From NCBI GenBank assembly GCA_016741995.1, contig JACVCO010000019.1:21577-85576 (forward strand): DNA of 64,000 bases, read 5' to 3'. Made by a program: the position numbers and the translations under genes. The DNA is from Hydrogenophaga sp. Lineage in GTDB: Bacteria > Pseudomonadota > Gammaproteobacteria > Burkholderiales > Burkholderiaceae_C. Below the pieces are notes generated by a model. That model worked only from the letters and a program-made list of their open reading frames with translations, had not been told where the DNA came from and did no database searches. Shown one piece after another: positions 11,190 to 23,214 of this stretch (positions within the stretch are counted from its first letter, which is position 1; each line of letters starts with the position of its first letter).

Positions 11190-11717
11190 TCAACGCCGGA
11201 ACTGCAGGTCCGGGTCGGGCATGGTGGTGGTCTTGATGACGCGCAGGTCGCGGTCATAAGCCACGCTGAAGATCATCGGCTCGGCCTGCGTGCGCGACTG
11301 GAAGCGCCAGTCCTGGTGGGTTTCGCCGCTCAGGGCATATGTCTGCGCCTTGCGCGGCTTGCCGAGCAGGCGGCGCACCTGTTCCATGGCCATGCCAGGT
11401 TGCACGCGGGCGAAGTTTTCTTCGGTCAGCACCTGCGACACCTTCACGAGGATGCCGTTGCCGCCGATGGTGATCATGTAGTTCACCGTGCCTTCGGGCT
11501 GGCGGTTGTACTCGTACACCTGCGCGCCGTCCTCGCCCTCCCACACCGCTTCGGGTTGGCCGAACTTCTCGCGCACGTCGGCCTCGGTCGACACACCGGG
11601 CTCGAGCTCGGCGATGTTCTGCAGATCGCAAGCCCCCACGAAGCCCACCGCGGCCAGCACACCGGTGATCAGGCGGCCCAGGCGCCACCAGCGGCTGGTC
11701 GTGTCGGGTCGGGTCAT
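11190..11717 (-). CDS. BamE/SmpA-family outer-membrane lipoprotein
   Basis: Small lipoprotein related to BamE, the accessory subunit of the beta-barrel assembly machine, or to the OmlA/SmpA group. The 175-residue product begins with basic residues, a hydrophobic stretch and a lipobox ending VGAC with Cys30, so it should be lipidated and exported. Two tandem SmpA-like segments are visible, each with a 'pG.t.e.v...lG.P' pattern: EPGVSTEADVREKFGQP (40-55) and QPGMAMEQVRRLLGKP (106-121). The duplication makes it differ from the classical single-domain BamE, so I leave the symbol blank. Divergent from the SulP gene. Confidence 0.8.
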   Translation of the reverse strand: MTRPDTTSRWWRLGRLITGVLAAVGFVGACDLQNIAELEPGVSTEADVREKFGQPEAVWEGEDGAQVYEYNRQPEGTVNYMITIGGNGILVKVSQVLTEENFARVQPGMAMEQVRRLLGKPRKAQTYALSGETHQDWRFQSRTQAEPMIFSVAYDRDLRVIKTTTMPDPDLQFRR

Positions 11718-11783
11718 GCGCGTCTCCGGAGTGATGGGCCGGCCCAGTGTAGGCCGGCGCGCGGATGCCCCCGTAGCCATCGG

Positions 11784-11789
11784 TAACAT
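11784..11789 (+). promoter_or_regulatory. Possible -10 (TAACAT) placing sulP on a leaderless transcript
   Basis: TAACAT ends 6 bases before the ATG at 11796, so a transcript started at the usual distance would begin at or next to the start codon. No Shine-Dalgarno sequence is visible before this ATG. Confidence 0.35.
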
Positions 11790-11795
11790 CGGGCC

Positions 11796-13448
11796 ATGTC
11801 CGGCCTGCCCCCGCTCGCCCCGTTCCGCCCCCGGTTGATGGCGGATCTGCGCGGCTACGACCGGGGCCGCTTCTCGCGCGACGTGGGCGCCGGCGTCACG
11901 GTGGGCATCGTGGCGCTGCCACTGGCCATGGCCTTCGCGATCGCCAGCGGCCTGCCCCCCGAGGCTGGTTTGTGGACGGCCATCATCGGCGGGCTGCTGG
12001 TGGCCGCACTGGGCGGCACCTCGGTGCAGATCGCCGGGCCGGCAGGCGCCTTCATCGTCATCGTCTACGGCATCGTCGAACGCTACGGCGTGGCCAACCT
12101 GCTGATCTCCACCGCGAGCGCGGGCGTGCTGCTGTTCCTGCTGGGCCTGTTCAAGCTCGGCGCCCTGGTGCGCTACGTGCCGGTGAGCGTGGTGATCGGC
12201 TTCACCAACGGCATCGCGGTGCTGATCGCGCTCTCGCAACTGCGCGATTTACTGGGCCTGCAGGTGGACAAGATGCCGGCGAGTTTCTTCGGCCAGATGC
12301 GCACGCTGGCCACGCACGCGGACAGCGTCAACCCCTGGGCCGTGCTGCTGGGCGGGCTGTGCGTGCTGGGCCTGTTCGTGTGGCCGCGGCTGTGGGCCAT
12401 GGATTCGCGCTTTCGCCGCCGCATCGACGCGCTGGACGTGCCCGGTGCGCTGCGCGCCACCTCGCGCGTGCCGGGCCCGGTGATCGCCCTGCTCACACTG
12501 TCGCTGCTGGCCTGGGCGCTGAACCTGCCGGTGGACACCGTCGGCACGCGCTTCGGCGGCATCCCGCAGGGCCTGCCGGCGTTCGAGCTGCCCGATTTCT
12601 CCTGGGAAACCGTGCGCCTGCTGGTCACGCCCACGCTCACCATCGCGCTGCTGGGCGCGGTGGAGTCGCTGCTGTGCGCGCGCGTGGCCGACCAGCTATC
12701 GAACACCCCCAAGCACGACCCGAACCAGGAGCTCATGGCCCAGGGCGTGGCCAACGCGGTGGTGCCTTTCTTCGGCGGCATGCCGGTCACCGGCACCATC
12801 GCGCGCACGGTCACCAACATCCGCGCCGGCGCGGCCTCGCCGGTGGCGGGCATGGTGCACTCGGCCACGCTGGCGCTGGTGGTGCTGGCCGCGGCACCGC
12901 TGGCGTATCACATCCCGCTCGCGGTGCTGGCCGGCGTGCTGCTGTTCGTGGCCTGGAACATGGGTGAATGGCGCGAGTTCGGGCGCCTGAAGCACTTCAG
13001 CAACCACTACCGGCTCATGCTGCTGAGCACCTTCGCCGTCACCATCGTGTTCGACCTCACGGTGGCGGTGGAGCTGGGCCTGGTGATGGCCGTGGTGCTG
13101 TTCGTGCGCCGCCAGCAAGCCATCTTCCGCGCCGAGCCCGTGGTGAGCGCCGAGGGCCGGCAGACCTGGCGCCTGTACGGCTCCCTGTTCTTCGGCAACG
13201 TCACCAAGATCGATCCGCTGATCGCCGCCATCGAGGCCGCGCCCGGGCCGCTGCACCTCACGCTCGACGCCCAGCTCATGGTCTCGCTCGACACCACCGG
13301 CCTGGACGCGCTGGAGCAGTTGCACAAGGCCGTGCGGCACCGCGGCGGGCGGCTGGACATCACCGGGCTGCAGCCGCAACCGGCCTCGCTGATCGAGCGT
13401 TCCGGCTTCGCGGCCCGCCTGGCCGAAGGGGCGGAGGCGGGCCGGTAA
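11796..13448 (+). CDS. SulP-family inorganic anion transporter
   Basis: Inner-membrane transporter of the SulP/SLC26 family, which carries sulfate, bicarbonate or dicarboxylates. The 550-residue protein has about 10-14 hydrophobic segments. It includes the family signature near the N-terminus (GIVALPLAMAFAIASG, about 37-52) and a C-terminal STAS domain from about 430 with LDTTGLDAL. No carbonic anhydrase lies nearby, so the substrate cannot be called from context. The stop codon TAA is part of a TAAAAT that may be the -10 of the next gene. Confidence 0.88.
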   Translation: MSGLPPLAPFRPRLMADLRGYDRGRFSRDVGAGVTVGIVALPLAMAFAIASGLPPEAGLWTAIIGGLLVAALGGTSVQIAGPAGAFIVIVYGIVERYGVANLLISTASAGVLLFLLGLFKLGALVRYVPVSVVIGFTNGIAVLIALSQLRDLLGLQVDKMPASFFGQMRTLATHADSVNPWAVLLGGLCVLGLFVWPRLWAMDSRFRRRIDALDVPGALRATSRVPGPVIALLTLSLLAWALNLPVDTVGTRFGGIPQGLPAFELPDFSWETVRLLVTPTLTIALLGAVESLLCARVADQLSNTPKHDPNQELMAQGVANAVVPFFGGMPVTGTIARTVTNIRAGAASPVAGMVHSATLALVVLAAAPLAYHIPLAVLAGVLLFVAWNMGEWREFGRLKHFSNHYRLMLLSTFAVTIVFDLTVAVELGLVMAVVLFVRRQQAIFRAEPVVSAEGRQTWRLYGSLFFGNVTKIDPLIAAIEAAPGPLHLTLDAQLMVSLDTTGLDALEQLHKAVRHRGGRLDITGLQPQPASLIERSGFAARLAEGAEAGR

Positions 13449-13451
13449 AAT
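13446..13451 (+). promoter_or_regulatory. Probable -10 (TAAAAT) of the DUF3460-scpA operon
   Basis: TAAAAT overlaps the TAA stop of the SulP gene and lies 30 bases before the DUF3460 ATG. It is followed by a GC-rich discriminator like that of metG. Confidence 0.4.
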
Positions 13452-13481
13452 CGCCCGCTCCCCCCGAACCGGACGCCCGCC

Positions 13482-13694
13482 ATGGCCTTCTTCCGCCGCC
13501 CCGACTACCGCTCCGAGACCACGCAATTCATCGACCAGCTCAAGGCCGAGCGCCCCGGGCTGGAAGCGCGTCAGCGCGAAGGCCGGGGCTTGCTGTGGGA
13601 CAAGTCCATCGACCGCGAACTCGCCGCCGAGGCCGAGGCCGCGCGCGTGGCGCAAAAGCCCTACGTCTACCAGACCGAAGCCGCCCTGAAGTGA
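13482..13694 (+). CDS. DUF3460 family protein
   Basis: A 70-residue, charged, probably cytoplasmic protein matching the DUF3460 family of betaproteobacteria, with the conserved start [15 protein letters not shown] and the middle LLWDK. Function is unknown. Its stop overlaps the GTG start of scpA by 4 bp (GTGA), so the two are translationally coupled. Linkage to scpA is recurrent in this group and hints at a role with chromosome segregation, but nothing here proves it. Confidence 0.85.
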   Translation: MAFFRRPDYRSETTQFIDQLKAERPGLEARQREGRGLLWDKSIDRELAAEAEAARVAQKPYVYQTEAALK

Positions 13695-14548
13695 GCACCG
13701 AGCCGGCGCCGACCCTCGACGAGGCCCCGCAAGGCCTGGACGGGGTGCTGCCCAGCGTGGTGGACAACGTGGCGCTCGCGCGGCTCTATGGCGAGCCGCT
13801 GTTCAAGCTCCCGCAGGACCTGTACATCCCGCCCGACGCGCTGCGCGTCTTCCTCGAAGCCTTCGAGGGTCCGCTGGATCTGCTGCTCTACCTGATCCGC
13901 AAACAGAACTTCAACATCCTCGACATCCCGATGGCGGGAGTCACGCGCCAGTACCTGGCCTACGTCGAGGAAATCCGCGCCAGCAACCTCGAACTCGCGG
14001 CCGAGTACCTGCTCATGGCCGCGATGCTGATCGAGATCAAGTCGCGCATGCTGCTGCCGCCCAAGAAAACGGCCGAGGGCGAGGAAGCCGAAGACCCGCG
14101 CGCCGAACTCGTGCGCCGCCTGCTCGAATACGAGCAGATGAAACTCGCGGCGCAACGCCTCTCCGAGGTGCCGCAGTACGGGCGCGATTTCCTGCGCGCG
14201 CAGGTCTACGTGGAACAGGCCCTGGTGCCGCGCTTCCCCGACGTGAACGCCCTCGACCTGCAGAGCGCCTGGCGCGACATCCTCAAGCGCGCCAAGCTGG
14301 TGCAGCACCACAAGATCAGCCGCGAGGAGCTCTCGGTGCGCGAGCACATGAGCATCGTGCTGCGCCACCTGCAGGGCCGCCAGTTCGTGGAATTCGGCGA
14401 GCTGTTCGACGTGAGCAAGGGCCAGCCCGTGCTGGTCGTCACCTTCATCGCCATGCTCGAGCTCGCCAAGGAAACGCTGATCGAGCTCACGCAGGCCGAA
14501 GCCTTTGCGCCGATCTACGTGCGCCTGGCCTACACCCCCAGTTCATGA
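13691..14548 (+). CDS. scpA: Segregation and condensation protein A
   Basis: Kleisin subunit of the Smc-ScpAB condensin. The 285-residue protein has the N-terminal Smc-binding region after [16 protein letters not shown] (about 54-69) and the usual acidic linker and C-terminal winged helix. GTG at 13691 overlaps the upstream stop and fits family length; an open frame further upstream is only read-through. The stop overlaps nadB's ATG (ATGA). scpB is not adjacent, which is normal in this group. Confidence 0.93.
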   Translation: MSTEPAPTLDEAPQGLDGVLPSVVDNVALARLYGEPLFKLPQDLYIPPDALRVFLEAFEGPLDLLLYLIRKQNFNILDIPMAGVTRQYLAYVEEIRASNLELAAEYLLMAAMLIEIKSRMLLPPKKTAEGEEAEDPRAELVRRLLEYEQMKLAAQRLSEVPQYGRDFLRAQVYVEQALVPRFPDVNALDLQSAWRDILKRAKLVQHHKISREELSVREHMSIVLRHLQGRQFVEFGELFDVSKGQPVLVVTFIAMLELAKETLIELTQAEAFAPIYVRLAYTPSS

Positions 14549-16134
14549 CCCAACAATTCGACGTGCTCGTGATCGGCAGCGGCCTGGCCGGGCTGAGCAC
14601 CGCCCTGCACCTGGCCGCCACGCACCGCGTGGCCGTGATCACCAAGCGCGCCCTGCTCGACGGCTCCAGCAACTGGGCGCAGGGCGGCATCGCGGCCGTG
14701 CTGGCCGAGGGCGACAGCTACGCCTCGCACGTGGAAGACACGCTGGTGGCCGGCGCCGGCCTGAGCGACCTCGACGCCACCGAGTTCACGGTGCAGAACG
14801 CGCCCGCGGCCATTGCCTGGCTGCGCGAGCTCGGCGTGCCCTTCTCCACCGAGGACGGCGAGCTGCACCTCACGCGCGAGGGCGGCCACAGCCACCGCCG
14901 CATCGTGCACGCGGCCGACGCCACCGGCGCCGCGGTGCAGGCCACGCTGGTCGAGCGCGTGAAGGCCACGCCCAACATCCGGGTGTTCGAGCACCACATG
15001 CTGGTGGACCTGATCACCGAGCGCCGCGTGCCGGGCACCGACAAGGCACGCCGCTGCTTCGGCGCCTACGTGCTCGACACCGTGCGCGACGAGGTGGTCA
15101 CCTTCGCTGCGAAACACACCGTGCTGGCCACGGGCGGCGCGGGCAAGGTGTACCTCTACACCACCAACCCCGACACCGCCACCGGCGACGGCATCGCCGC
15201 CGCCTGGCGCGCAGGCTGCCAGGTGGCGAACATGGAGTTCATCCAGTTCCACCCCACCTGCCTGTACCACCCGCACGCCAAGAGCTTCCTCATCACCGAG
15301 GCCGTGCGTGGCGAGGGCGGCATCCTCAAGCTGCCGCCACACCTGGGCAGCCACCGCTTCATGCCCGACCACGACCCGCGCGCCGAACTCGCGCCGCGCG
15401 ACGTGGTGGCGCGCGCGATCGACTACGAGATGAAGAAGCACGGCCTGGATTGCGTGCACCTGGACATCTCGCACCAGAGCCCCGCCTTCCTGCGTGAGCA
15501 CTTCCCGAACATCCTCGCGCGCTGTGCCGAGCTGGGCATCGACATCACCAAAGAGCCGATCCCCGTGGTGCCGGCCGCGCACTACACCTGCGGCGGCGTG
15601 GTGACCGACCTTGATGGCCGCACCGAGGTGGCGGGCCTGTTCGCCGTGGGCGAGACCACCTGCACCGGCCTGCACGGCGCCAACCGCCTGGCCAGCAATT
15701 CGCTGGTGGAGTGCATGGTGTTCGCCCAGGCCGCGGTGAACGCCATCCGCACCACGCCGCTGGGCGTACCGCCCGCGCTGCCCGAGTGGGACGACAGCCG
15801 CGTGACCGACGCGGACGAGATGGTGGTGATCTCGCACAACTGGGACGAGCTGCGCCGCTTCATGTGGGACTACGTGGGCATCGTGCGCACCAACAAGCGC
15901 CTGGAGCGCGCGGCACACCGCATCACGCTGCTGCAGCGCGAGATTCACGAGTTCTATGCGCAGTTCCACGTCACGCGCGACCTGCTGGAGCTGCGCAACC
16001 TGGTTCAGGTGGCCGACCTGATCGTCATGTCGGCCCTGCTGCGGCACGAAAGCCGCGGCCTGCACTTCAGCCTGGACTACCCGGCCATGCTGGCCGACGC
16101 CAAGCCGACGATCCTGGTGCCGCCGGCGCGCTGA
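14545..16134 (+). CDS. nadB: L-aspartate oxidase
   Basis: FAD enzyme making iminoaspartate from L-aspartate, the first step of de novo NAD synthesis. The 529-residue protein has the dinucleotide fold [10 protein letters not shown] (8-17), the substrate-side loop [12 protein letters not shown] (about 44-55), and the helical C-terminal domain. It shares an ATGA overlap with scpA. Its stop directly abuts that of nadA on the other strand, so the NAD genes converge instead of forming one operon. Confidence 0.96.
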   Translation: MTQQFDVLVIGSGLAGLSTALHLAATHRVAVITKRALLDGSSNWAQGGIAAVLAEGDSYASHVEDTLVAGAGLSDLDATEFTVQNAPAAIAWLRELGVPFSTEDGELHLTREGGHSHRRIVHAADATGAAVQATLVERVKATPNIRVFEHHMLVDLITERRVPGTDKARRCFGAYVLDTVRDEVVTFAAKHTVLATGGAGKVYLYTTNPDTATGDGIAAAWRAGCQVANMEFIQFHPTCLYHPHAKSFLITEAVRGEGGILKLPPHLGSHRFMPDHDPRAELAPRDVVARAIDYEMKKHGLDCVHLDISHQSPAFLREHFPNILARCAELGIDITKEPIPVVPAAHYTCGGVVTDLDGRTEVAGLFAVGETTCTGLHGANRLASNSLVECMVFAQAAVNAIRTTPLGVPPALPEWDDSRVTDADEMVVISHNWDELRRFMWDYVGIVRTNKRLERAAHRITLLQREIHEFYAQFHVTRDLLELRNLVQVADLIVMSALLRHESRGLHFSLDYPAMLADAKPTILVPPAR

Positions 16135-17241
16135 TCAGGCCGCGCCGATATTCGGCACCAGCGCGCCCGGGTTGTTGCCCGATTTCTGCGCCGCCGTGAA
16201 GGCCAGCATGCGGTCGATCGGCAGGCGTGCTCGCGGGATCAGCGCCGGGTCCACCTCGATGCGGTTGAGGCCCTTCTCCAGCACCTGGGCCACGCCGGCC
16301 AGGCCGTTCATGGCCATCCAGGGGCAGTGCGCGCAGCTTTTGCAGGTGGCGCTGTTGCCCGCGGTGGGCGCCTCGATGAACAGCTTGCCCGGGTTCTGCA
16401 GGCGCAGCATGTGCATCATCCCCTTGTCGGTGGCAACGATGTACTCGGGTGCGTCGAGCTCGCGCGCGGCCTTGAGGATCGCGGAGGTCGAGCCCACCGC
16501 ATCGGCCAGGGCGATCACGTCGGCCGGGCTCTCGGGGTGCACCAACACCTTGGCCTTCGGGTATTCCTTTTTCAGCGCTTCAAGCTCGAAGGCCTTGAAC
16601 TCGTCGTGCACGATGCACGAGCCGTTCCACATCAGCATGTCGGCACCGGTCTCGCGCTGGATGTAGCCACCCAGGTGTTTGTCGGGCGCCCACAGGATCT
16701 TGTGGCCCTTGTCTTTCAGCGCGCGCACGATGTCGAGGGCGCAGGAGCTGGTAACAAGCCAGTCGGAGCGCGCCTTCACGGCCGCGCTGGTGTTGGCGTA
16801 GACGACCACGGTGCGGTCGGGGTGCGCGTCGCAGAAGGCGCTGAACTCATCGATCGGGCAGCCGAGGTCGAGCGAGCAGTTGGCGTCGAGGTCGGGCATC
16901 AGCACCGTTTTCTCGGGGCTCAGGATCTTGGCGGTTTCCCCCATGAAGCGCACGCCCGAGACCACCAGGGTCTGCGCCGCGTGGTCGCGCCCGAAGCGCG
17001 CCATCTCCAGCGAATCGCTCACGATGCCGCCGGTCTCGATGGCGAGATCCTGCAGATCCGGGTGCACGTAGTAGTGCGACACCATGACCGCGTTGCGCTC
17101 CTTCAGCAGGCGCTTGATGCGCTCCTTCAGCTCGGCGCGCTGCTTCGGCCCGGGCTCCACCGGCACGCGCGCCCAGGCGTGCTGCGTGGGGCAGGCGGGC
17201 TGTTCGTACTCGACGTCGATGATGTCTGCGGCGTTGCTCAT
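16135..17241 (-). CDS. nadA: Quinolinate synthase A
   Basis: Condenses iminoaspartate with dihydroxyacetone phosphate to quinolinate, using a 4Fe-4S cluster. The 368-residue protein shows the cysteines expected to hold the cluster (in [18 protein letters not shown] and CKSCAHCPW) and the repeated substrate-fold pattern, e.g. [10 protein letters not shown]. It is transcribed after nadC with a 9-bp gap and meets nadB head to head at the 3' ends with zero spacing. Confidence 0.96.
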   Translation of the reverse strand: MSNAADIIDVEYEQPACPTQHAWARVPVEPGPKQRAELKERIKRLLKERNAVMVSHYYVHPDLQDLAIETGGIVSDSLEMARFGRDHAAQTLVVSGVRFMGETAKILSPEKTVLMPDLDANCSLDLGCPIDEFSAFCDAHPDRTVVVYANTSAAVKARSDWLVTSSCALDIVRALKDKGHKILWAPDKHLGGYIQRETGADMLMWNGSCIVHDEFKAFELEALKKEYPKAKVLVHPESPADVIALADAVGSTSAILKAARELDAPEYIVATDKGMMHMLRLQNPGKLFIEAPTAGNSATCKSCAHCPWMAMNGLAGVAQVLEKGLNRIEVDPALIPRARLPIDRMLAFTAAQKSGNNPGALVPNIGAA

Positions 17242-17250
17242 TCGGTCACC

Positions 17251-18114
17251 TCACAGCGTTTCGAAGCGCATGGAGAAGTCGGTCGCCTTCACGTCCTTGG
17301 TGAGGGCTCCGATGGAGATGCGGTCCACACCGGTTTCTGCAAGGGCGCGCACGGTGGACAGGTTCACACTACCCGAGATTTCGAGGATGGCTCGGCCGGC
17401 GTTGCGCTGCACCGCTTCGTGCAGCGTGGGCAGGTCCATGTTGTCGAGCAGCACCATGGTGGCGCCGCTGGCCAGGGCTTCGTCCAGTTGCGCCAGCGTT
17501 TCCACCTCGATCTCCACGAAGCGCGCCGCCGGCACCGTGTCGCGCACGCGCTGCAGCACCGCGGCCACGCCACCGGCGGCGGCGATGTGGTTCTCCTTGA
17601 TCAGCACGGCATCGAACAGGCCGATGCGGTGGTTCACGCCGCCACCGGTCTTCACCGCGTACTTCTGCGCCAGGCGCAGGCCGGGCAGGGTCTTGCGCGT
17701 GTCCACGATGGCCGCGCGCGTGCCGGCCACCGCCGCCACGTAGGTCGCGGTCTGCGTGGCCACGGCCGAGAGCAGTTGCAGGAAGTTCAGCGCCGTGCGC
17801 TCGGCCGTCAGCAGCGGTTGCGCGCGGCCTTCGATGGTGAGCACGGTCTGGTCGGGTGCGCAGCGCGCGCCTTCGCCCACGTGCCAGGTCAACCGGGCTT
17901 GCGGATCGAGTGCACGCACGGTCGCATTGACCCAGGGCGTGCCGCAGATGACGGCGCTTTCGCGCGCCAGGATGCGCGCGCGCACCGGGCGCTGCGGATC
18001 GACCAGCGCGGCGGTCAGGTCGCCCGCGCCGACGTCTTCGGCCAGGGCGCGCGCCACGTCCTGCGTGGCCAGCGCATCGAGGTCGGTGGCGTTGAATTCG
18101 GAGAGGTGTTTCAT
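17251..18114 (-). CDS. nadC: Nicotinate-nucleotide pyrophosphorylase (carboxylating)
   Basis: Quinolinate phosphoribosyltransferase, the third step of NAD synthesis, giving nicotinate mononucleotide. The 287-residue protein has the family features: the N-terminal [18 protein letters not shown] with the substrate-binding residues (about 137-145), and the C-terminal [12 protein letters not shown]. The ATG at 18114 (MKHLSEF) is used; an in-frame upstream ATG at 18162 would add 16 unconserved residues. First gene of nadCA, divergent from panB. Confidence 0.95.
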   Translation of the reverse strand: MKHLSEFNATDLDALATQDVARALAEDVGAGDLTAALVDPQRPVRARILARESAVICGTPWVNATVRALDPQARLTWHVGEGARCAPDQTVLTIEGRAQPLLTAERTALNFLQLLSAVATQTATYVAAVAGTRAAIVDTRKTLPGLRLAQKYAVKTGGGVNHRIGLFDAVLIKENHIAAAGGVAAVLQRVRDTVPAARFVEIEVETLAQLDEALASGATMVLLDNMDLPTLHEAVQRNAGRAILEISGSVNLSTVRALAETGVDRISIGALTKDVKATDFSMRFETL

Positions 18115-18223
18115 CGTGGGAAAAGGCGCTGAAATGGCACCGCGCGGGGGGCCGCACTTCAATGGTGCGATGCACTATAGTCCCGCATTCTCGTTCACCG
18201 CCCGGCCTGCGCCGGTCTCCGAC

Positions 18224-20972
<2,749 letters not shown>

Positions 20973-20979
20973 GGGGCGA

Positions 20980-21435
20980 TCAGGTGATGATGCGCGGCGC
21001 GTCGGCGCTGTCCTGCGCCTGCTGCTGGTCGTACATGGCCTGGAAGTTGATCTCGGCCAGGTGCACCGGCGGGAAACCACCGCGCTGGATGATGTCGGCC
21101 ACGTTGCCGCGCAGGTAGGGATAGACGATCTGCGGGCAGGCGATGCCCATGATCGGGCCCATCTGGTCCTGCGGCAGGTTGCGGATTTCGAAGATGCCGG
21201 CCTGCTTGCACTCGACCAGGAACACCGTGCGGTCCTTGATCTTGGTGGTGACGGTGGCGGACACACGCACCTCGAACACACCGTCGGCCACGGGCTGGGC
21301 GTCCACACCGAGCTGGATGTCCACCGTGGGCTGCTCCTGTTCGAGCAGGATGGCCGGCGAATTGGGTTGCTCCAGCGAGGCCTCTTTCAGGTAGATGCGC
21401 TGGATCTGGAAGACGGGGGTGTCGTTGTCGGCCAT
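20980..21435 (-). CDS. secB: Protein-export chaperone SecB
   Basis: Tetrameric cytoplasmic chaperone that keeps preproteins unfolded and hands them to SecA. The 151-residue protein is of normal size with typical segments: [14 protein letters not shown] near the N-terminus and the acidic-surface region around [13 protein letters not shown]. The ATG at 21435 (MADNDTP) is preferred to an upstream in-frame start at 21495, which would run through a hairpin. Followed by gpsA. Confidence 0.96.
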   Translation of the reverse strand: MADNDTPVFQIQRIYLKEASLEQPNSPAILLEQEQPTVDIQLGVDAQPVADGVFEVRVSATVTTKIKDRTVFLVECKQAGIFEIRNLPQDQMGPIMGIACPQIVYPYLRGNVADIIQRGGFPPVHLAEINFQAMYDQQQAQDSADAPRIIT

Positions 21436-21461
21436 GGTGTGTCTCGGGGTGGCGGGAATGA

Positions 21462-21493
21462 GAAAGCCCGCTGGGGTCGTTCCCTCAGCGGGC
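21462..21493 (-). terminator. Hairpin between grxC and secB
   Basis: An 8-bp perfect stem, GCCCGCTG (21466-21473) with CAGCGGGC (21486-21493), sits between the grxC stop and the secB start. In the minus direction it is followed by TTTCT, a weak U-tract, so it could end or attenuate the rhodanese-grxC transcript before secB. Confidence 0.5.
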
Positions 21494-21533
21494 ACAGCGG
21501 CGGATTATGTCAGCCGCGAATGGCGCGTCGGCG

Positions 21534-21797
21534 TCAGGCCGGCTGCAGCAAGGCCTGCAGGCCGCCGCGGGCGTCCAGCGCGTGAAGGTCGTCGCAACCG
21601 CCCACGTGCGTGTCGCCGATGAAGATCTGCGGGACACTGGTGCGCCCGGCAAGGCGGGCCATGTGGGCGCGCACTTCGGGTTTGCCGTCGACCACGATTT
21701 CCTCGTAGTCGGTGACACCGCGGGCCTGCAGCAGGGCCTTGGCGCGGTGGCAATAGGGGCAGTAGTCGCTGGAGTAGACGGTGACTTTGGGGAGCAT
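21534..21797 (-). CDS. grxC: Glutaredoxin 3
   Basis: Small thiol-disulfide oxidoreductase using glutathione. The 87-residue protein has the dithiol active site CPYC (13-16), the cis-Pro loop TSVPQIFI and the GG-C-DDL glutathione-binding motif. It stands between the rhodanese and secB on the same strand, a conserved redox/secretion neighbourhood (compare grxC-secB-gpsA of enterobacteria). Confidence 0.95.
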   Translation of the reverse strand: MLPKVTVYSSDYCPYCHRAKALLQARGVTDYEEIVVDGKPEVRAHMARLAGRTSVPQIFIGDTHVGGCDDLHALDARGGLQALLQPA

Positions 21798-21832
21798 GCG
21801 GGCGTGCCTGGCGAAAACCGGAGCCCGGATGA

Positions 21833-22243
21833 TCAGGCTTTCTCGACCGGCAGGTTGGCCGCGCGCCAGGCACCCATGCCACCCGTCAGGGATTGCGCCT
21901 TCTCGTAGCCCAGCTTTTTCGCCACCGCGACACCGCGGTTCGCGCTCGAACCGTTGGGGCAGACAAAGATCAGCACCGCCGCCTTGTTCTTCACGGTGGT
22001 CGGCAGCTTGGCTTCCAGCTCGGCCAGCGGCAGGTTCTTGGCGCCGATGATGTGCCCGGCCTCGAACGCCTTGGTGTCAGAGACGTCGATCACGACCGCC
22101 TTCTCGCGGTTCATGAGGGTGACGGCGTCGTTGGCGTTGAGCGTGCCCGTGCGGCCACCGGCCTTGACGGCGGGCCACACCAGCATCGCCCCCGCGGCGA
22201 AAGCCACGGCGATCAGGATCCAGTTGTCGATGAAGAAGCTCAC
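21833..22243 (-). CDS. Membrane-anchored rhodanese-like protein
   Basis: Single rhodanese domain anchored by an N-terminal membrane helix (about residues 6-28). The active-site loop has its cysteine in CPNGSS, so sulfurtransferase activity is possible. The domain would face the cytoplasm or periplasm depending on helix orientation, which the sequence alone does not settle. The start is a GTG at 22243 with GAGGGAC upstream. 136 residues; corresponds by position and size to YibN of E. coli, which also lies before grxC and secB. Divergent from gpmA. Confidence 0.88.
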   Translation of the reverse strand: MSFFIDNWILIAVAFAAGAMLVWPAVKAGGRTGTLNANDAVTLMNREKAVVIDVSDTKAFEAGHIIGAKNLPLAELEAKLPTTVKNKAAVLIFVCPNGSSANRGVAVAKKLGYEKAQSLTGGMGAWRAANLPVEKA

Positions 22244-22329
22244 GGTTGTCCCTCGGGGATTCAGCAAAGCCGGGGATTTTAGAATGCCGGGCTTTGCCGC
22301 CCTCAATCCACCCCCCGCCCCACCGCGCC

Positions 22330-23073
22330 ATGTACAAGCTCGTCCTGATCCGCCACGGTGAATCCACCTGGAACCTCGAAAACCGCTTCACCGGCTGGAC
22401 CGACGTGGAGCTCACCCCCACCGGCGTGGCCCAGGCGCAGGAAGCCGGCCGGCTGCTCAAGGCCGAGGGGTACGACTTCGACATCGCCTACACCAGCGTG
22501 CTCAAGCGGGCGATCCACACCCTGTGGCACGTGCTCGACGGCATGGACCGCACCTGGCTGCCGGTGGTGAAGAACTGGCGCCTGAACGAGCGCCACTACG
22601 GCGCCCTGCAGGGCTTGAACAAGGCCGACATGGCCGCCAAATACGGCGATCAGCAGGTGCTGGTCTGGCGCCGCAGCTACGACACGCCCCCGCCCGCCCT
22701 GGAGCCCACCGACCCGCGCAGCGAGCGCGGTGATCGCCGCTACGCCCGCCTCAAGCCCGAGGAAGTGCCGCTGACCGAATGCCTGAAGGACACCGTGGCG
22801 CGCGTGATGCCGTTCTGGACCGAGGCGCTGGCGCCGGCCATCCAGTCGGGCAAGCGCGTCGTGGTCGCGGCCCATGGCAACAGCATCCGCGCCCTGGTGA
22901 AGTACCTCGACGGCATCTCCGACGCCGACATCGTGGGCCTGAACATCCCCAACGGCATTCCCCTGGTGTACGAGCTGGACGCGCAGCTCAAGCCCATCCG
23001 CCACCACTACCTGGGCGACGCCGAGGCCGCCGCCCGGGCAGCGGCGGCGGTGGCCGCGCAAGGCAAGGCCTGA
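22330..23073 (+). CDS. gpmA: 2,3-bisphosphoglycerate-dependent phosphoglycerate mutase
   Basis: Glycolytic interconversion of 3- and 2-phosphoglycerate. The 247-residue protein has the phosphohistidine motif RHGESTWN (about 8-15), ERHYGALQG, and the second catalytic His in [12 protein letters not shown]. The ATG at 22330 fits the conserved [10 protein letters not shown]; a longer frame from 22246 is not conserved. A TAGAAT at 22280-22285 is a plausible -10. Confidence 0.96.
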   Translation: MYKLVLIRHGESTWNLENRFTGWTDVELTPTGVAQAQEAGRLLKAEGYDFDIAYTSVLKRAIHTLWHVLDGMDRTWLPVVKNWRLNERHYGALQGLNKADMAAKYGDQQVLVWRRSYDTPPPALEPTDPRSERGDRRYARLKPEEVPLTECLKDTVARVMPFWTEALAPAIQSGKRVVVAAHGNSIRALVKYLDGISDADIVGLNIPNGIPLVYELDAQLKPIRHHYLGDAEAAARAAAAVAAQGKA

Positions 23074-23214
23074 CCCCGCGGGCGGGACGAACCGCACACC
23101 CATCGGCAAAACAAGTCCACCGGGGCGGGAACCCCCGCGGACGGTACCCCTCCAAGGTGTATATTGGTCCAGCGCAGACCGGCGGGTTTGCGCGCGTTCT
23201 CCTGAGGTGCATTC

